Positions 38,883 to 51,097 of a DNA stretch of 64,000 bases are shown piece after piece. A program made the translations under genes and the position numbers. Each line of letters opens with the position of its first letter. Position 1 is the first letter of the stretch. The stretch comes from Euwallacea fornicatus (taxonomy: Eukaryota; Arthropoda; Insecta; Coleoptera; Curculionidae), in NCBI RefSeq assembly GCF_040115645.1, contig NC_089574.1, positions 2,170,001-2,234,000 on the forward strand, written 5' to 3'. Below the pieces are notes generated by a model. The model worked only from the letters and a program-made list of their open reading frames with translations, was not told the origin of the DNA and searched no databases.

Positions 38883-39073
38883 TATATGGCTTGGCAAAGA
38901 AATGTAAATCATAATCGGGAAAGTTATGCGGTTGTAAATATAGAGGTAAATGCAAGTCCGTTTCAAATATCAAAAACAAATTTGTTTGCCTCCAGCGTCG
39001 TAAACTCCCATTATAAGCCGGATTATTCAGTATTTTTTTTAGTCCGAAAGACAGGCGCACTCTAGAACTCGTC
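38883..39073 (+). repeat. Dispersed repeat copy B, about 190 bp
   Basis: Second copy of the 36080-36270 sequence, in direct orientation and 2.8 kb away. The open frames at 38710-39065 on both strands lie over this repeat and have no family match. Confidence 0.8.
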
Positions 39074-40949
39074 GGTGACGAAGTTTTCTCTTTTATAACC
39101 GAATCTCTGTGTCCTTCGGTTTATATTCATTTATTTAAGCCGTTTGAATATACTGAATGAATGCAACCATTAAGCAATTGAAATTAAATAATCTAATAGT
39201 ATGTTACGTGTAATAAATTACGCCCTGTCAGAGTACAGGCGGCCGCATATTGCTTCGATAGGAAAATAATGACTTAAAGGCTTCAGCAACTCAAGGTTTT
39301 GCTACCCATTGGCAAATTGAACGAAATATTTGCATAAATGGTTTGGTTTTTGAATCATCTATTGGCGGAGGATCCTGAAGGTCATATTTCTGAATCAAAT
39401 AGTTCGATAAATCGTAATGCAGCGATATTAAGCGCGAAATGCGAGAAAATTGAGTAATAAATTAGGTTTTGCTGCTCATGGAAAAGTCGGGAAACATGCA
39501 TATATCGTTAAGGTTTGATGATCGTGAAGATTTGATGAAACACTTGAAAACGTTTCAGAAGCTCAAATGGTTTAGAAGCCGGAAACATAAGCTTCGGCAT
39601 TTCATAAACGAGTGTCCCTCGACTCGACGGAGATGCCTGTCTTAATGAGCCGCCCCTTGTTTGAATTGAAAATTGAATGAGAGTTGAATGAGCATCGAAT
39701 TTGAATTGAAAAAATTTACATAATCAATTACATCTCAATATTCAACAATATCTTGGTGTCATAATCATCTGGATTAAGTCATAGTAGATAGGTAAAAATA
39801 AAGTTCGTCGCGAAGATTTCACACAGCATTGTTTGAAACTATCTCGGCTTTTTACAATTCTATAAGGGCCATACTTAAAAAGTTGCTCTCTATTTTGGGT
39901 TCAACCTTTATGACGGTTGTAAACCCGAATGTGTCGGTGTCTTTGTGCCATTCGTACGAAGAACTGGAATAGATGTATTCAGCATTCTTCCGAGTGTTCT
40001 CACTTGCCCCATGCATTTTCTTTTATAGCTAATTTACTAGTCATTTGTTATTGGTTTACTGGTACAGACTGCAAAAGGTTCATGTTTCAATAATTTGGTT
40101 TTAGTAGCTCTGTGTGGGACCTTCAGTTTGCATATTCAGAGTGAGATATAATTGAAACATTTGATTAGTCACCGGAAGGATTATAATTTTCATCATCCCT
40201 TAAATATCCCTTCCACATGTAATTAGCGTTGTTTCTCGTCAGATGGGTCTATATTTCTGCTCTAATGTGAATGAAAGTGCCAGGGGTATAAAGTAAATTA
40301 TAAAATTATCAAATTGAAATTTGCAAGCAAATCTGCTCTGCGGCCATTCCACCGGCTGCAATTGAGTATCACAGATAGATAGATGATGAATTTTCTATCT
40401 GTTCGGGAATATTTTCGAATTACGGCCATTGATTTTCGCCTAATAACACAACATTTTTTGACTCGCATCAAACAAACTATTATTATATTAATAAACTATT
40501 TAATAATTATCAATACTGTCAGCCCTGCTCGCAAACTCCGTGTTTTAGCAGTACATTATAGACAGCCAATTATACACAAATTCGGGAAAACAAAACAATA
40601 TTCAAATTCATTACTCGATAATTATCCGTCACACACACACATGGGTCGTAAAACATTCAGTTCTTGCCATCTTTTATTCTGCCTCATGCCACGCTTCAGT
40701 CAATGTCACGGCCTTTGAATTTTTGAAACACGTTACTCGCATTCTTCCGGCAATACTCCCATGAATAGCGGGTTGCGTTCACTGTCAAACTTTGATCTCT
40801 AGAGACGAAAGCGAGTGTTATGGGATATTTTCCGTCTAGGGAACAGAACGGTGTTTTCAGTTTGGGTAAAATATGATGAAAAGTGTCTCTTTACATAGTC
40901 ACAAAGGAAGTTTAATTTTTAAGAGTGAATTTTAATGTTGAATAAATAA
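39074..40949. other. Non-coding stretch, no gene seen
   Basis: A 111-codon plus-strand frame at 40383-40718 has no recognisable domain and is taken as chance. No repeats noted. Confidence 0.45.
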
Positions 40950-41276
40950 TTCCTCACCCCTCCACGGGTCGCCTTGTCGGAGATACCCATGGGATGAGCT
41001 GCTCCCAACCCGTCCGGCAGGACGGCTTTCGGTACACCAGTAAATCAAGAACAAGGGAGACCATCTAAGAGCCTTCTCACACGGCTCATCGGGAGATGGG
41101 CAGCTCCGAGACGGTGCGCACCAACTTCAGTTTCACGTGCGTTATTATTTATTATAAAGTTATCAAAAAAAAAACGGAAAACTGAGGCCTCGAATGTGAA
41201 AAATTGGATGTTATAACGTAGGTAAATCTCGCGAGTCGCTGGTAGAGTTCCGTGCCGGTAATTTTGGGACACTCTG
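40950..41276 (-). other. GC-rich structured patch next to a transposon-like terminus
   Basis: The 40950-41140 part is much richer in GC than its surroundings. It contains a 6-bp hairpin CCGTCC-GGCA-GGACGG (41010-41025) and the near-palindrome GGGATGAGCTGCTCCC (40991-41006). On the minus strand, from 41276, the sequence starts CAGAGTGTCCCAAAATTACC and is preceded by TA (41277-41278), like a Tc1/mariner terminus. The opposite end is not found. It may be the remains of a non-autonomous element or of a retroelement 3' tail. Confidence 0.35.
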
Positions 41277-43467
41277 TACACGCAAATCCAAATAAAGAGC
41301 GAAAATAAATAGAGAAAATCTTAAGGAATTATCGTGCGTAAAATTATCATTGCAACGCGTTATGCAAAACTGCAAATCATTTGTGTACACCCCGTTTTTT
41401 AGAAATAAACGAGTTGTTCATACGCTCATGTTATGGAACGTATGCTGAAAGTAAAGTCTATTTAAATTTAAATAGGACTATCATACTTCCGTACAACATG
41501 GAAGAGAATTATATTTATGGATTATAATGCGCTAGAAGGCAAAGAGAAAAAGCATTATCCGGCTTGGTAAACAAAAGACACAAAAACGCCGGGAAAAGGG
41601 GTATGGCTTGCCGGATTATAAAACGTGACTTTACAAGTTGTCTTTAGGGATTTAATTACAAAAAGCTGACAGGACACGCCGTGTTTAAATATTAAGTTTT
41701 TGTTTATTGTGTTTTAAGATGCAACGAGGTAATTTGCATTTTGAAGCGACGTTCATAATAACGTGCCTTACGGGAGATATGTAACTCGGGCTAAAGAAAT
41801 ACTAACTTTAATAGCGCCAGAAATCCGTTAATTAATATGAACAAGGTGAATTAAATTAGTTGCATAAATAGGGTTTATAGGGGACGTATTAGTTTACAGG
41901 TCTCGCTAATAGCGTTAAATAGCGTTGTCTACGTGCTTGGAAACTTATTTACGCCTCAAAGTCCTCTAATGGCCTAGCAAGAGTCTTCTTGCACGCTCGG
42001 CACTATTGCATGCCTATCTCACTAATTATGATACGCATTAATCATACTAATTAGGCTTTTGCTGAGTAAGAGGTCTATTTATGCAAATAAGAGAAGTGCT
42101 TTGACTTCACGGGGACAGGTTTGGAGGATCTCAATTGTCTAATACAAGTCCCGAAACTAATTAGCTTAACTATAAGTTGATACCTACATTGCAGATATTA
42201 ACTGCCTGCCTGTACAGAATGCAGGCTTCTGGAACTCAACCTTGGGGATCTCGGCGACCACAAAAGGTGGGAGATCGTCGAAAAATTACGAAATTTTGGA
42301 AAAAACTCGGAAGCTGCAGCTTCTCTTCTTATACAAAGTGGCTACGTCGTGATTTTAAATCCAACGTTTCGATTATCGACAGCCATGATCAACTTCGATT
42401 TTTCTAATGGGCGCCGTTTCGAATTTTGGCACTTTTGATTCGAGCATTTTCGATCTATCTAATCTAAGAATATCATCCGTTTACTCTTCTAAAAAATTGT
42501 TCACTCGCATTTGTTGCACCAACCTACCGTGCTGACCTGAGACACTAAATTTAAAGTTAAAACCAAAGTCCCATTTTCAGGACATTAAGTTGAAACTTTT
42601 GGGAAAATAATGAAGATTAGTATAAATAATCTCTTTAAAATTTGCGATAATCTGACTACGGAAACATCTGGATATCACCAGGCATTCTGTGGACCCGTAC
42701 GTTATCTAATATTAGTCCCAAGGTGCAAGAGAAACATTTAAAACACCAGGGAATGTTTATAGTGTAACTCAGTATAAATTTCATATTTTAATGGCCGTTT
42801 GCGCCAAAGGGATTATTCCAATTCGTAATATCCCTTACTAGACGATTTCTGGGAAATACAGGAATTCCGCAACATTATCTCTAATTAAAATGGACCAAAT
42901 CCATGCAAACCGGTAGGAAATATTAAATTCTGTTATCCAATATTACGATTCAGCTTGCGCAAATTGCCAAACTGTCTCAGAAAAAAGGAGCGGAAATTCC
43001 TGAGCGAGCTACGTGAATGGCGTGGTAAAACTTCCACCTAAAATTCTTGCCAGTTAAATAACAAGAACAATTTGGAATATTGCTGTGTTCATCAAATTTT
43101 GCAGTCAAGTAACGAGAACATGAATATTCTAGTAATTTTCCTACAAATTCTTTACGATACTGATGCCCTTGGGAAATATTTGTAGTGCAAAGTTAGTATG
43201 TCACGTTTCATACCAACGTGAAGTAAAATTTTAGATGAAACGAAGTGGAAAGACCTGTCCAGCTTAGCATAAATAACGACCGGAGAACGTTCGCTTAGGT
43301 CTGAATTTGTATTTAAGGGATGTTGTTTCTGTGTAATCTGAGGCTCAAAGTCTCCAACGAAACTAATTTATTACATATTGCAAACGGTATATATGTGTGT
43401 GACCCTGAACAGGTTTTGTCCGAAAATATTTACAAATCGTAGCTGTAGTGCCGCTCTTTTAAGAACG
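41277..43467. other. Non-coding stretch, no gene seen
   Basis: No coding region is supported. An AT-only near-palindrome (TATTTAAATTTAAATA, about 41458-41475, within matching AGTC/GGACT flanks) is the only structure noted. Confidence 0.45.
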
Positions 43468-43469
43468 TA

Positions 43470-43920
43470 CAGGGTCTTTGCTTTGTCATTAGATATCTAG
43501 CGTCTTTACCAGAAGAACTTTGCGACAACGTCAAAATGGCTTTTACATTCCTTTTTTTGACACTTATCAAGTTTTTACTAACTTTTTGACATATATGTAA
43601 CTGAGAATTCGGATCTGTCTTTAGACACCGAATCCCCTAAGGCGCGGACGTGAACCCCATTTGCCATATATCAAACTATTTTGAAGTCGCAACTACCGAT
43701 AGTACAAAAAGTGCCATATTTCAGAGGTCGATTTTTCGAACGTCTGCTTCTGGAGCCCGACCATGAGGATCTCGGCTTATTAATATCGGCGGCTGCTGAT
43801 TTAGAAATGGAGTCTTTTATAATTCCCCAGAGATAACAATCTAATGGGGAAATATCGGGTAGATGTCCCGGCCAACGTACGCCTCTACGGTTTGAAATAA
43901 CTGTACCGGGGAATATTTCA
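43470..43920 (-). pseudogene. Mariner-like transposase C-terminal fragment with possible 3' terminus
   Basis: On the minus strand, 43889-43810 reads RRGVRWPGHLPDISPLDCYL, then WGIIKDS. This matches the family block RRG-x-x-WPPRSPDLTPLDFFLWGYLKD, including the last catalytic Asp, although RSPDLTP has become HLPDISP. The frame continues a little as SKSAAADINK before similarity is lost. At 43470 the plus strand reads CAGGGTCTTTGC preceded by TA, which could be the element's downstream terminus about 340 bp beyond the motif. No upstream terminus or N-terminal part was found. Confidence 0.65.
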
Positions 43921-46201
43921 CCTGTACGGCTAACTTAACGTTAACACTTGGGTAAATCCTTATGAGGGAATATAAAACAATAACCTAAACCTAACCTAAT
44001 GACCTAGCCCGACCAAACAATCGCAATTTTGCGAGCGCAATACTGAAGACCGGAACGCCCCGGCATGTGCAAGTTACACCGCGGTACAGAATTTCAGTTA
44101 TCCTTAAATTTCTTTCATCAGTTATACTTGGGGCAACGTGCATGGATAAAAAATAATTGCAAAATAGCACCATAACTGTCAAGGTCTCTGTTTTATTCGT
44201 TTTCCAAACACCCCAAACAGATGCGGAACCTCTAACAACTCCAACTAAAGCGGAAATGGCTATTTGGCTGCTACCTTGCTCTGGTCGACGATAACTTCCC
44301 GGTTTAAAGATAAATGTGGCTGTTTTGTTTCAATATATTAAAGCCAATGGTTGGCTTTGTTCCTCTGTAAACTTGAAACTATTGCCAGATCCCATTGGTT
44401 TCTGGGGTTTCACGGGACGCTTACCAAAGTAAGCAGTCAGATATAAATTGCAAACTTCCGAAAACGAACGCATGGAAAGTCTTTTTCTCGGCGAGAATTA
44501 GATCGTTTCGACAAAGGCCGTCTACGTCATAAATCTCTAGGGTGCTTTATTATTTTTTATTGAATAAAATGCATTATTTTACTTTGGTAATGGTTGCTTG
44601 GTAACGACCATCATCAAAGACTTGCTGGCACAGCGTTACATTTGATCTACGAAATTCTCCACTTTATGTTATATGTTCTCGATAAATCCATAAATGACCG
44701 TTTGTTTTTTGGTTTAAGTAGCTTTATTGATACGTAGATTTAGGTTTACCCTCGTAATCGAATACCCTTCAAGAGAACATAGTTAGCGTCAATCCTCGTT
44801 CAAATTAATTTCTGTTTGTGTTTTGGTTTAGTCTTATAGACCGAGATTATACGCTTTTATTTCAAACTCAACTAATCTGGTAAATTTGTTAATTATACGG
44901 TGTTAGCTCACGTTTAAATTCAAGCAGATTTCTTTAGAAAATCAGTCACTCCGCCTGTAGACGCAAAAATAGTCGCATTTTAGGCTCGCAGGGTGGTCAT
45001 GTGGAGCGATAATTATTTATTGCTTACTGAAATTTATGCACTTATTTCCTTGTAAAAGCTATACGATGGCTGAGCTGAAAACGAGCTGAGCTATTGCCGG
45101 CGTTCTTGTCTCTAATCTAAATAAAAATTATCATTTTTTTTCGTCGAATTGAGGCTCCAAATTAGAATTCAATACGAAATAAAAGGAAGAGTCGCGTCCC
45201 AGGTCGAGAATTTCATAAAAAAAAAAAAACAACCGTCGTCGTGGCGAATAAAAAAGTTCTAGTGTATTTAAGATTTGACCTTCTGGAAACGGATCCAATA
45301 TCCCTGATGATCTCAAAATAATAATCCCCGTAGAACGTGCACCGAGAAGCAGAAACATTATACACCATATTTCATTGCAATCCAGATAGCCGTTTTTGAC
45401 CTATCTGCAAAACTTTTAAAAAAAGTTAGACTGGGAGACTGGATCTCCAGAAGGAGACAATTTCGTATATCGTAAATATATCACCATGAATCGATATCCT
45501 CTTTACCGAGAAATATGTGATTAGGCGTCGACCCTCTCATTCTAAGAGACGCTGTGTAGACGCGCTCACAATTAGAAACATTCATACTAAGCTGGCACAT
45601 ATGTAAATTTTAACAATTATCAACACAAATCGGCAACAATTATGTATTCTTTGCATTTTTGAACCTTTTTGGCATTCACAAACATTCTATCAACGTAAAA
45701 TTGACCTGTATGATTTTAATTTTGTGGTTCGTTTTGAAACCAAATAGAACTTAATTTTTTTCCTTCCTATGTACGAATTATTTTTTTGTTTTTAATCGTG
45801 GATATTGTCGAGAAGACATAGCATAATATTTTTAAAATTTTGTACCCAAGTTTATTGTTAAATAAATGAAAATTTTTTAGTAAATAATGATTTCACAACA
45901 GACATATCATTTTCACTTTGAGCCACTGTATGCTAGCTCCTCACGAAAGGATTTTGCTCGTGTTTCCTCAATAGTTAAATTTCTCGCAATAGTTGTATCG
46001 TGAAGTTCTCGATATCAATAAATCTTAATAAATTGACAAAGGTTATTGATTAATTTAAACGAAATAGTTTTATGAGACTGTGAACTCAGAATGGTCCGAA
46101 CGCAAAGTACCCAGTCCAAAATCATCTTGGTTGCCCCTTAATGGAAACGCCACATGTCCATCATCGGAAATGATCGAACATTTAATTCTCGAGCTAGATC
46201 A
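43921..46201. other. Non-coding stretch, no gene seen
   Basis: Short frames only. A run of twelve A occurs at about 45219-45230 inside a 75-codon minus-strand frame (45131-45358) that lacks any recognisable domain. Confidence 0.4.
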
Positions 46202-46203
46202 TA

Positions 46204-46312
46204 CGGTGAGGGACGAAAGTATTGGCACACCAGAAATTTTAATATAAAACGAATGATTCTGGTGCATTAGCAAATAACAAAACAAATGAAAAATTATTTA
46301 TTTTCAACCTTA
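46204..46312 (+). repeat. Left terminal inverted repeat of the Tc1-type element
   Basis: Pairs with about 47240-47349. It begins CGGTGAGGGACGAAAGTATT and includes GCATTAGCAAATAACAAAAC. Confidence 0.85.
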
Positions 46313-46454
46313 CATTTTAAAATATTAATTGCCCCTACATTTAATATTACAAGATTTTTCTAACAAATAATAAATTGCAAATATGTAAATTAACTATTGA
46401 AATTCATGAATAAATATAATAGCACACTTTCGTTATATACAAAATTTATTACAA

Positions 46455-46985
46455 CTACTCCTTTGTATGGAAACCTTTCCTTTTTATTACTTCAGCTAAT
46501 CGTCTTGGCATTGAACGTACTAAATGGTGAGTTCGATTTGGTTCTATATTTTCCCATTCTCGTTGTAATATTTCTTTCAGCTCTAGTTTGCTTGAAATGT
46601 GATGTTTTCTTTGCTAATAGAGGGTTTTTTTCTGGCTACCCTACCTCTATATCTGACACACTGAAGGTTGCTGCGTACTGTTTTACTGCTAAAGTCTTTA
46701 CTATCCTCTGCTCTTAAAATAGAAGCAATTTCTGATGCACTGGTTTGAGGATTAAATTTAATTTTATTGCCTAATTTTCTCTCTTCCCGTACAGACAACT
46801 TCTTCGGGCGGCCACTTCAGAGTGGATTCAAAAAATCATTACTATTTTCAAATTTTTTTATAACATTTCCAGCTGTAAAACGGCGCTTCTTTACTATACG
46901 TGCAAAATCTGGATAAGATCTACTATTTTTACATAAGCTTACAATTATTTTTCTTAATAGTCGTTTCTTGACCCTTGCGTTCCAT
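46455..46985 (-). pseudogene. Tc1-type transposase missing its DDE core
   Basis: The start at 46985 gives MERKGQETT. After a one-base shift comes KIIVSLCKNSRSYPDFARIV, then FTAGNVIKKF (first helix-turn-helix), SGRPKKLSVREERKL (the GRP hook that binds the minor groove), then SASEIASILRAE, SSKTVRSNL and RKKPSIS (second helix-turn-helix). One stop precedes SGRPKK. Near 46585 the sequence jumps directly to ELKEILQREWENIEPN, then LVRSMPRRLAEVIKRKG and FHTKE before a stop at 46455, which is the normal Tc1 C-terminus. The whole catalytic domain of some 150 residues with all DDE residues is absent. The DNA-binding half has few lesions, so the deletion may be older than most of the point decay, or the copy may have been spread in trans. 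Confidence 0.88.
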
Positions 46986-47239
46986 TATTATCAAAACTAC
47001 CGACTCGCTGAAAATACTTTTAACTTTGCTTGTCCCTACACGCAAAGAGTACATATCAAGTATAAAAATAGTAAAGAAATTGTTTGTGAATCGGGAGAAC
47101 CATATATTTATGTATATATTTAAAGTGTGCCAATATTTTTGTCCATGGATTTCCATAGTTAGTTTACATATTTGCGATTTATTACTTGTTAGAAAAATCA
47201 TGCAACGTTAAATGTCGGAGTAATTAATGCTGTAAGATA

Positions 47240-47349
47240 TGAGGTTTAAAATAAATCATTTTTATTTGTTTTTTGATTTGCTAATGTATCAAAATCAGTC
47301 ATTTTAAATTAAAACTTCTGGGATGCCAATACTTTTGTCCCTCACTGTG
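47240..47349 (-). repeat. Right terminal inverted repeat of the Tc1-type element
   Basis: Inverted partner of 46204-46312. It ends TTTTGTCCCTCACTGTG before TA. Confidence 0.85.
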
Positions 47350-47476
47350 TATTTGGTACCTCCACCCTGAAATTACGTTTGGTCTTTCCATCGGACAGAT
47401 CAGTGTTCTTTAATTCGCCTTTTTTAAAGATCTACAGATTTCTCAAACATGAAATTTCTCATATTCAAAAGGAATT

Positions 47477-47895
47477 TTATGTATGACTTTTTAGTGTGTT
47501 AAAAAAACGCGTCACGCGGGAGCGGCGCATTTTCTGAAGCAGGTTTTGGAAACAAAACAATAACGCTTCGGTTGTCAGTATTAATGGCGTCTCCGAGTTG
47601 TCTCTCGTTTCGCTCGCGGAAAATATCAAATTTCGAGTGAAAACGTGTAAAACATTTTGAAAAGTTTGTACGGAGTTGAAGGTTAATTTTATAGTAAACA
47701 TAATGAGCTTTAGCACGAGATTCTGCCCGGCTAAGTACAAGTAAAAATCGCACATTAAAAATGTGTTTTTATTCCACAATACCGGGAAAATCGTATCGTT
47801 TACGTTCAAGGTTGGGATTTTGAGAAGAAAAAAAGTCATCGGCAGACCTGAGGCCGGGCAGTGCAGTGCGTGCAGTGCCATTTTGAAAATAAACA
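47477..47895. other. CpG-richer segment, possible promoter or non-coding exon; unknown 134-codon frame
   Basis: CpG is frequent around 47500-47660 (for example CGCGTCACGCGGGAGCGGCG). On the plus strand the segment ends with ACA|GTAAGTG at about 47895, a good splice donor, so it could be a 5' non-coding exon. On the minus strand a 134-codon frame (47477-47881) starts at AAAATGG and has no recognisable domain. The two readings compete, and neither is proven. Confidence 0.25.
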
Positions 47896-48810
47896 GTAAG
47901 TGAAATTTCTCTTCATTGTCGTCCCTAGTTTAACTTCCCTGATGTGTAAGTTTTGTGTTCTGCTATGGTGATTCCTCCACGTGGTTTCTATTAATGTTCA
48001 ATTTCCTCCTTTAACAATTCCCTCTCATTCTCCCCTCATCTACACTTTGTAACTTGTGGCCTTCTTCGACTCTTCCATTTGCTCGATCCATTACGTTCTG
48101 TTGCAGAACCTCATGATGCACAATTAACGATTGAAATTTCATTATTTTTAATATACCCATAATGCAACAAACAATGCTGTAGATCTATTTGCACGATAAA
48201 ACTACAGAATTCCCAAATTTCCTCTCATTTTACTAAATCTGGAAACATCGCATGTTACTTCCCATCGCGAATCGTTTCCGACCACCGATAAGCTTTACCT
48301 TTACAAAAAGCAAGTTGTAAATTTTGTTTATGTTTTCGTACCAATATCACTTCGTAGATGATTCACTCCAATGTCGAAGCGTCCATGAACAAGACGTTCG
48401 TAATGCGCGCTGCATTAATAATCGGGATAATCGGGTTTTCTTTTGTTCTAAAGCCTTGTGAAGTACCCCCTTGAAGCATCGATGACTTAATGAGTGAAAT
48501 TGGGTGTCGTTTAACTGTCGTTTTATAAGTAAGAGTGGATATTGCTGACATGATTCTGACTCATGCTTTTGGTGCTCGGAGGTGAGTTCTTACTGTGTGT
48601 TTCTTATAGTTTCCAGTTGATTTTTTCGTGTCAATGAGAACGACGTAATTAGAATTCTAGTTGAAACTTGAAGTTATTTGCTAAATTTGGCTCTTCCGGA
48701 AGATACTTACGATTATCTTTCGGTATGACCGAAGATTAATATAAAAACTTGAGTTTTAAAGAGTTTTAAAGTATTCTCCTGATATGAATAACGAGTTTCT
48801 CAGCATGCCC
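47896..48810. other. Non-coding stretch, no gene seen
   Basis: Pyrimidine-rich on the plus strand at 47990-48110. No frames worth noting. Confidence 0.45.
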
Positions 48811-49215
48811 GATCTCAACTGCGTAAGTTGAAGATTTTTTAGGAACTAATGTAGATCTTCTTTGTTTCAGGTGGCAACTTCGTACGCCTCTGTTTCCAGT
48901 CGAAATTGATTTGAAACTAGAACAGCTTTGAAGAATTTTTATTAACCAATAACGATTTTCTTTGTTTCAGGTCGCAACTGGGTACACCTCTGTTTCAAAT
49001 GGGAAGCGATTTGAAACTTGAACTGCTTTGAAGGTTTTTAGGAACTAATTCTGATTTCTTTTTGTTTCAGGTCGCAAATAAGTACGCCTCTGTTTCAGAT
49101 AGGAATTGATTTGAAATTAGAACTGCTTTGATGATTTTTTATCAACTGATATTGATTTTTAATGTTTCGCATCTCAACTGTGTACGCCTCTGCTTCGAGT
49201 CAAAATTAATTTATG
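48811..49215 (+). repeat. 100-bp tandem repeat, about four copies
   Basis: The landmark TTTGTTTCAG (last copy AATGTTTCGC) recurs at 48861, 48961, 49061 and 49161, exactly 100 bp apart. Each copy then carries G(T/A)CGCAACT-like sequence, GTACGCCTCTGTTTC, ATTTGAAA(C/T)T and GAACTGCTTTGA. A truncated copy lies to the left (GATCTCAACT at 48811). Copies differ by 15-25%. The period is not a multiple of three and stops are frequent, so it is not protein repeats. Confidence 0.9.
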
Positions 49216-51060
49216 ATAAAACATTTTCTTCATCTCGCCAATAACACACATACATATAACGTAAATTCCTACTACTACTATGGTGTTAAAAAGATCTAAT
49301 TTATTACCATAAAATGAAAGTTTTTACAAGCCTTAATCATCCAGAGTTGTGTAAAATTGGAACGGACGACGATTTTTCAAATTGGCTGAATGAATGTCTG
49401 ATGTCCTATGACGCCACGACAGCACATTAGTCATATAGCGAAAGACGTCCTACCTACTTCGAGTTGCCTGTAGATTAAATGTTTCTTTGATTGATGATAC
49501 ACTATGGTCACTTAAATATTTTCGCACTTAAGTTCCCATTGGAATTTTTGTTATCTGTGTTTCGGTGTGAAATTTCAGTCATTCATCCAATTCATTGATA
49601 AACTTTAATTCGATAGTAACCGAAAACTGAGCAAAGCAGGGTATATATTAGGTAATTCCACACATCAATTACTTATTAACAATCCTGGGCCGTTAATAAC
49701 TATTTAAAAATGTCTCTCAAAACAATATCGTGAAATATGTACCAGAACCTGAACAGACGCTTTAGTTCCCCACATTCTAACGATAATTTTATCATTTCAT
49801 TAAAAGAGTAAACATTGTGGTTGACATCAATGTGGTGCTAGATTCGCGTCTTGCTACGATCAAACAGGCTTTACTACTTGAGAAGAGTCATAAAATGGTT
49901 TTTATTTCCTAAGCTATACCACCATTATTCTTTATAGTCTAATATAAAAAGGATGAGAGTTTCCCACGGAGCCCAAGTGAACATATAAAAATTGGGATTT
50001 TCAAGAATTCTAAATTGGAATATAGAAGGTATTTTTATGACGAATTTTCCGGTTTAGATTAACATATTCACAGCCTTTTGACGAAAGGATATTACTAGGG
50101 GTGCAGTCACAGCTATTCAGTGATATGGCCTTGAAAATTATGAAAGTGTCCCCATTCTTGTAAATACATTAAAAAGTCTGCTCCTGAAAACTTATTATGA
50201 GGGACTAATTCGATTTTTTAACGATTAAACTTAAAAAGGAAAAAATGCAGAAACCTAAAAAGAACTTAAAACTGCACAGAATTTTAGCTTTATAATTCCA
50301 AATCGCTTAACTATAAACTTTTAACTCTTCAAATTCGCATTTACCTACTGAAATCACGAATTCCCTTTTATCTGATAAACTCGTGCTCTTCTTTTGATAT
50401 CATTAAATATTCTTATTATGAAGTTGCATAGTTTGACCTTTGCTCCCAGTGTCACGTTTAAATAATTTCTCTAGGTTTTCTCGCCAGTTTATAATTGCAT
50501 ATTAAATTATCTGCATATCCGAATACTCCCGCTGTTTCTACTGTTTCTAGCGAAATATCACTCGCCATTTTGTAAACCAACCTAAATAGAAAGCATACTT
50601 TTCAGCGTTATTTGAATTACTCTAGAATTAGCACACTGTGCAACCCGACCATTCGTGGTATCTTTGTAAATGTGTTCGTCAATGCCATCTTCACAACTTT
50701 TGAGTTACAATATCGATTAAGTAGGGAAACTATTGTTTTTTGTGGATTCAAAAGAGCAGCAAAAACTTCACTTTTGTACAGAAATTTATGCGATAATATG
50801 TGTTCGGTTTGCGCAACGGTTTAATTTACGAAAATTTACGAAAAAACAGTTTCAACATTTTTCAAATTTCAGAAATTCATAGACCGACGAAGACTGAGTA
50901 AATTCAAGAAAGGAAGGGTTAATTTAATATTTAGATTAATATTCATAGTGTGCATAACCTACACCGATTTTCAAAAGTTTTCTAGTTAGAAACACACCAA
51001 AGATCCTTCACTTTTTGTCTTCATTTTCTAATTTGTAATCAGTATGAGTTTGTTCAAGTT
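49216..51060. other. Non-coding stretch, no gene seen
   Basis: AT-rich. A 70-codon frame at 50612-50824 has no domain. Nothing else supported. Confidence 0.45.
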
Positions 51061-51097
51061 AATTTATGCCGAGAGGGCCGAAAGCCCCGCATAAATT
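51061..51097. repeat. Hairpin with two-part stem
   Basis: AATTTATGC (51061-51069) pairs exactly with GCATAAATT (51089-51097). Inside, GGGC-CGAAA-GCCC forms a second short stem. Confidence 0.75.

Larger units (their letters stand above)
46204..47349 (-). mobile_element. Tc1-type DNA transposon, 1146 bp, internally deleted, both ends present
   Basis: The left end CGGTGAGGGACGAAAGTATTGG and the right end, read inverted as CACAGTGAGGGACAAAAGTA, are terminal inverted repeats flanked by TA at 46202-46203 and 47350-47351. The left end has lost two bases at its tip. The repeats extend inward for about 110 bp at roughly 80% identity and share ATTAGCAAAT and ATTTATTTT tracts. GAGGGxCAAAAGTATTGGCA is the classic Tc1-family terminus. 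The transposase inside runs on the minus strand and lacks its catalytic middle, which explains the length below the usual 1.6 kb. Confidence 0.92.

Noticed and set aside
47477..47881. 134-codon minus-strand frame as a host gene
   Set aside because: It has no recognisable domain or splice-site support, and its composition follows the CpG-rich patch. It is kept only as a possible exon or promoter segment.
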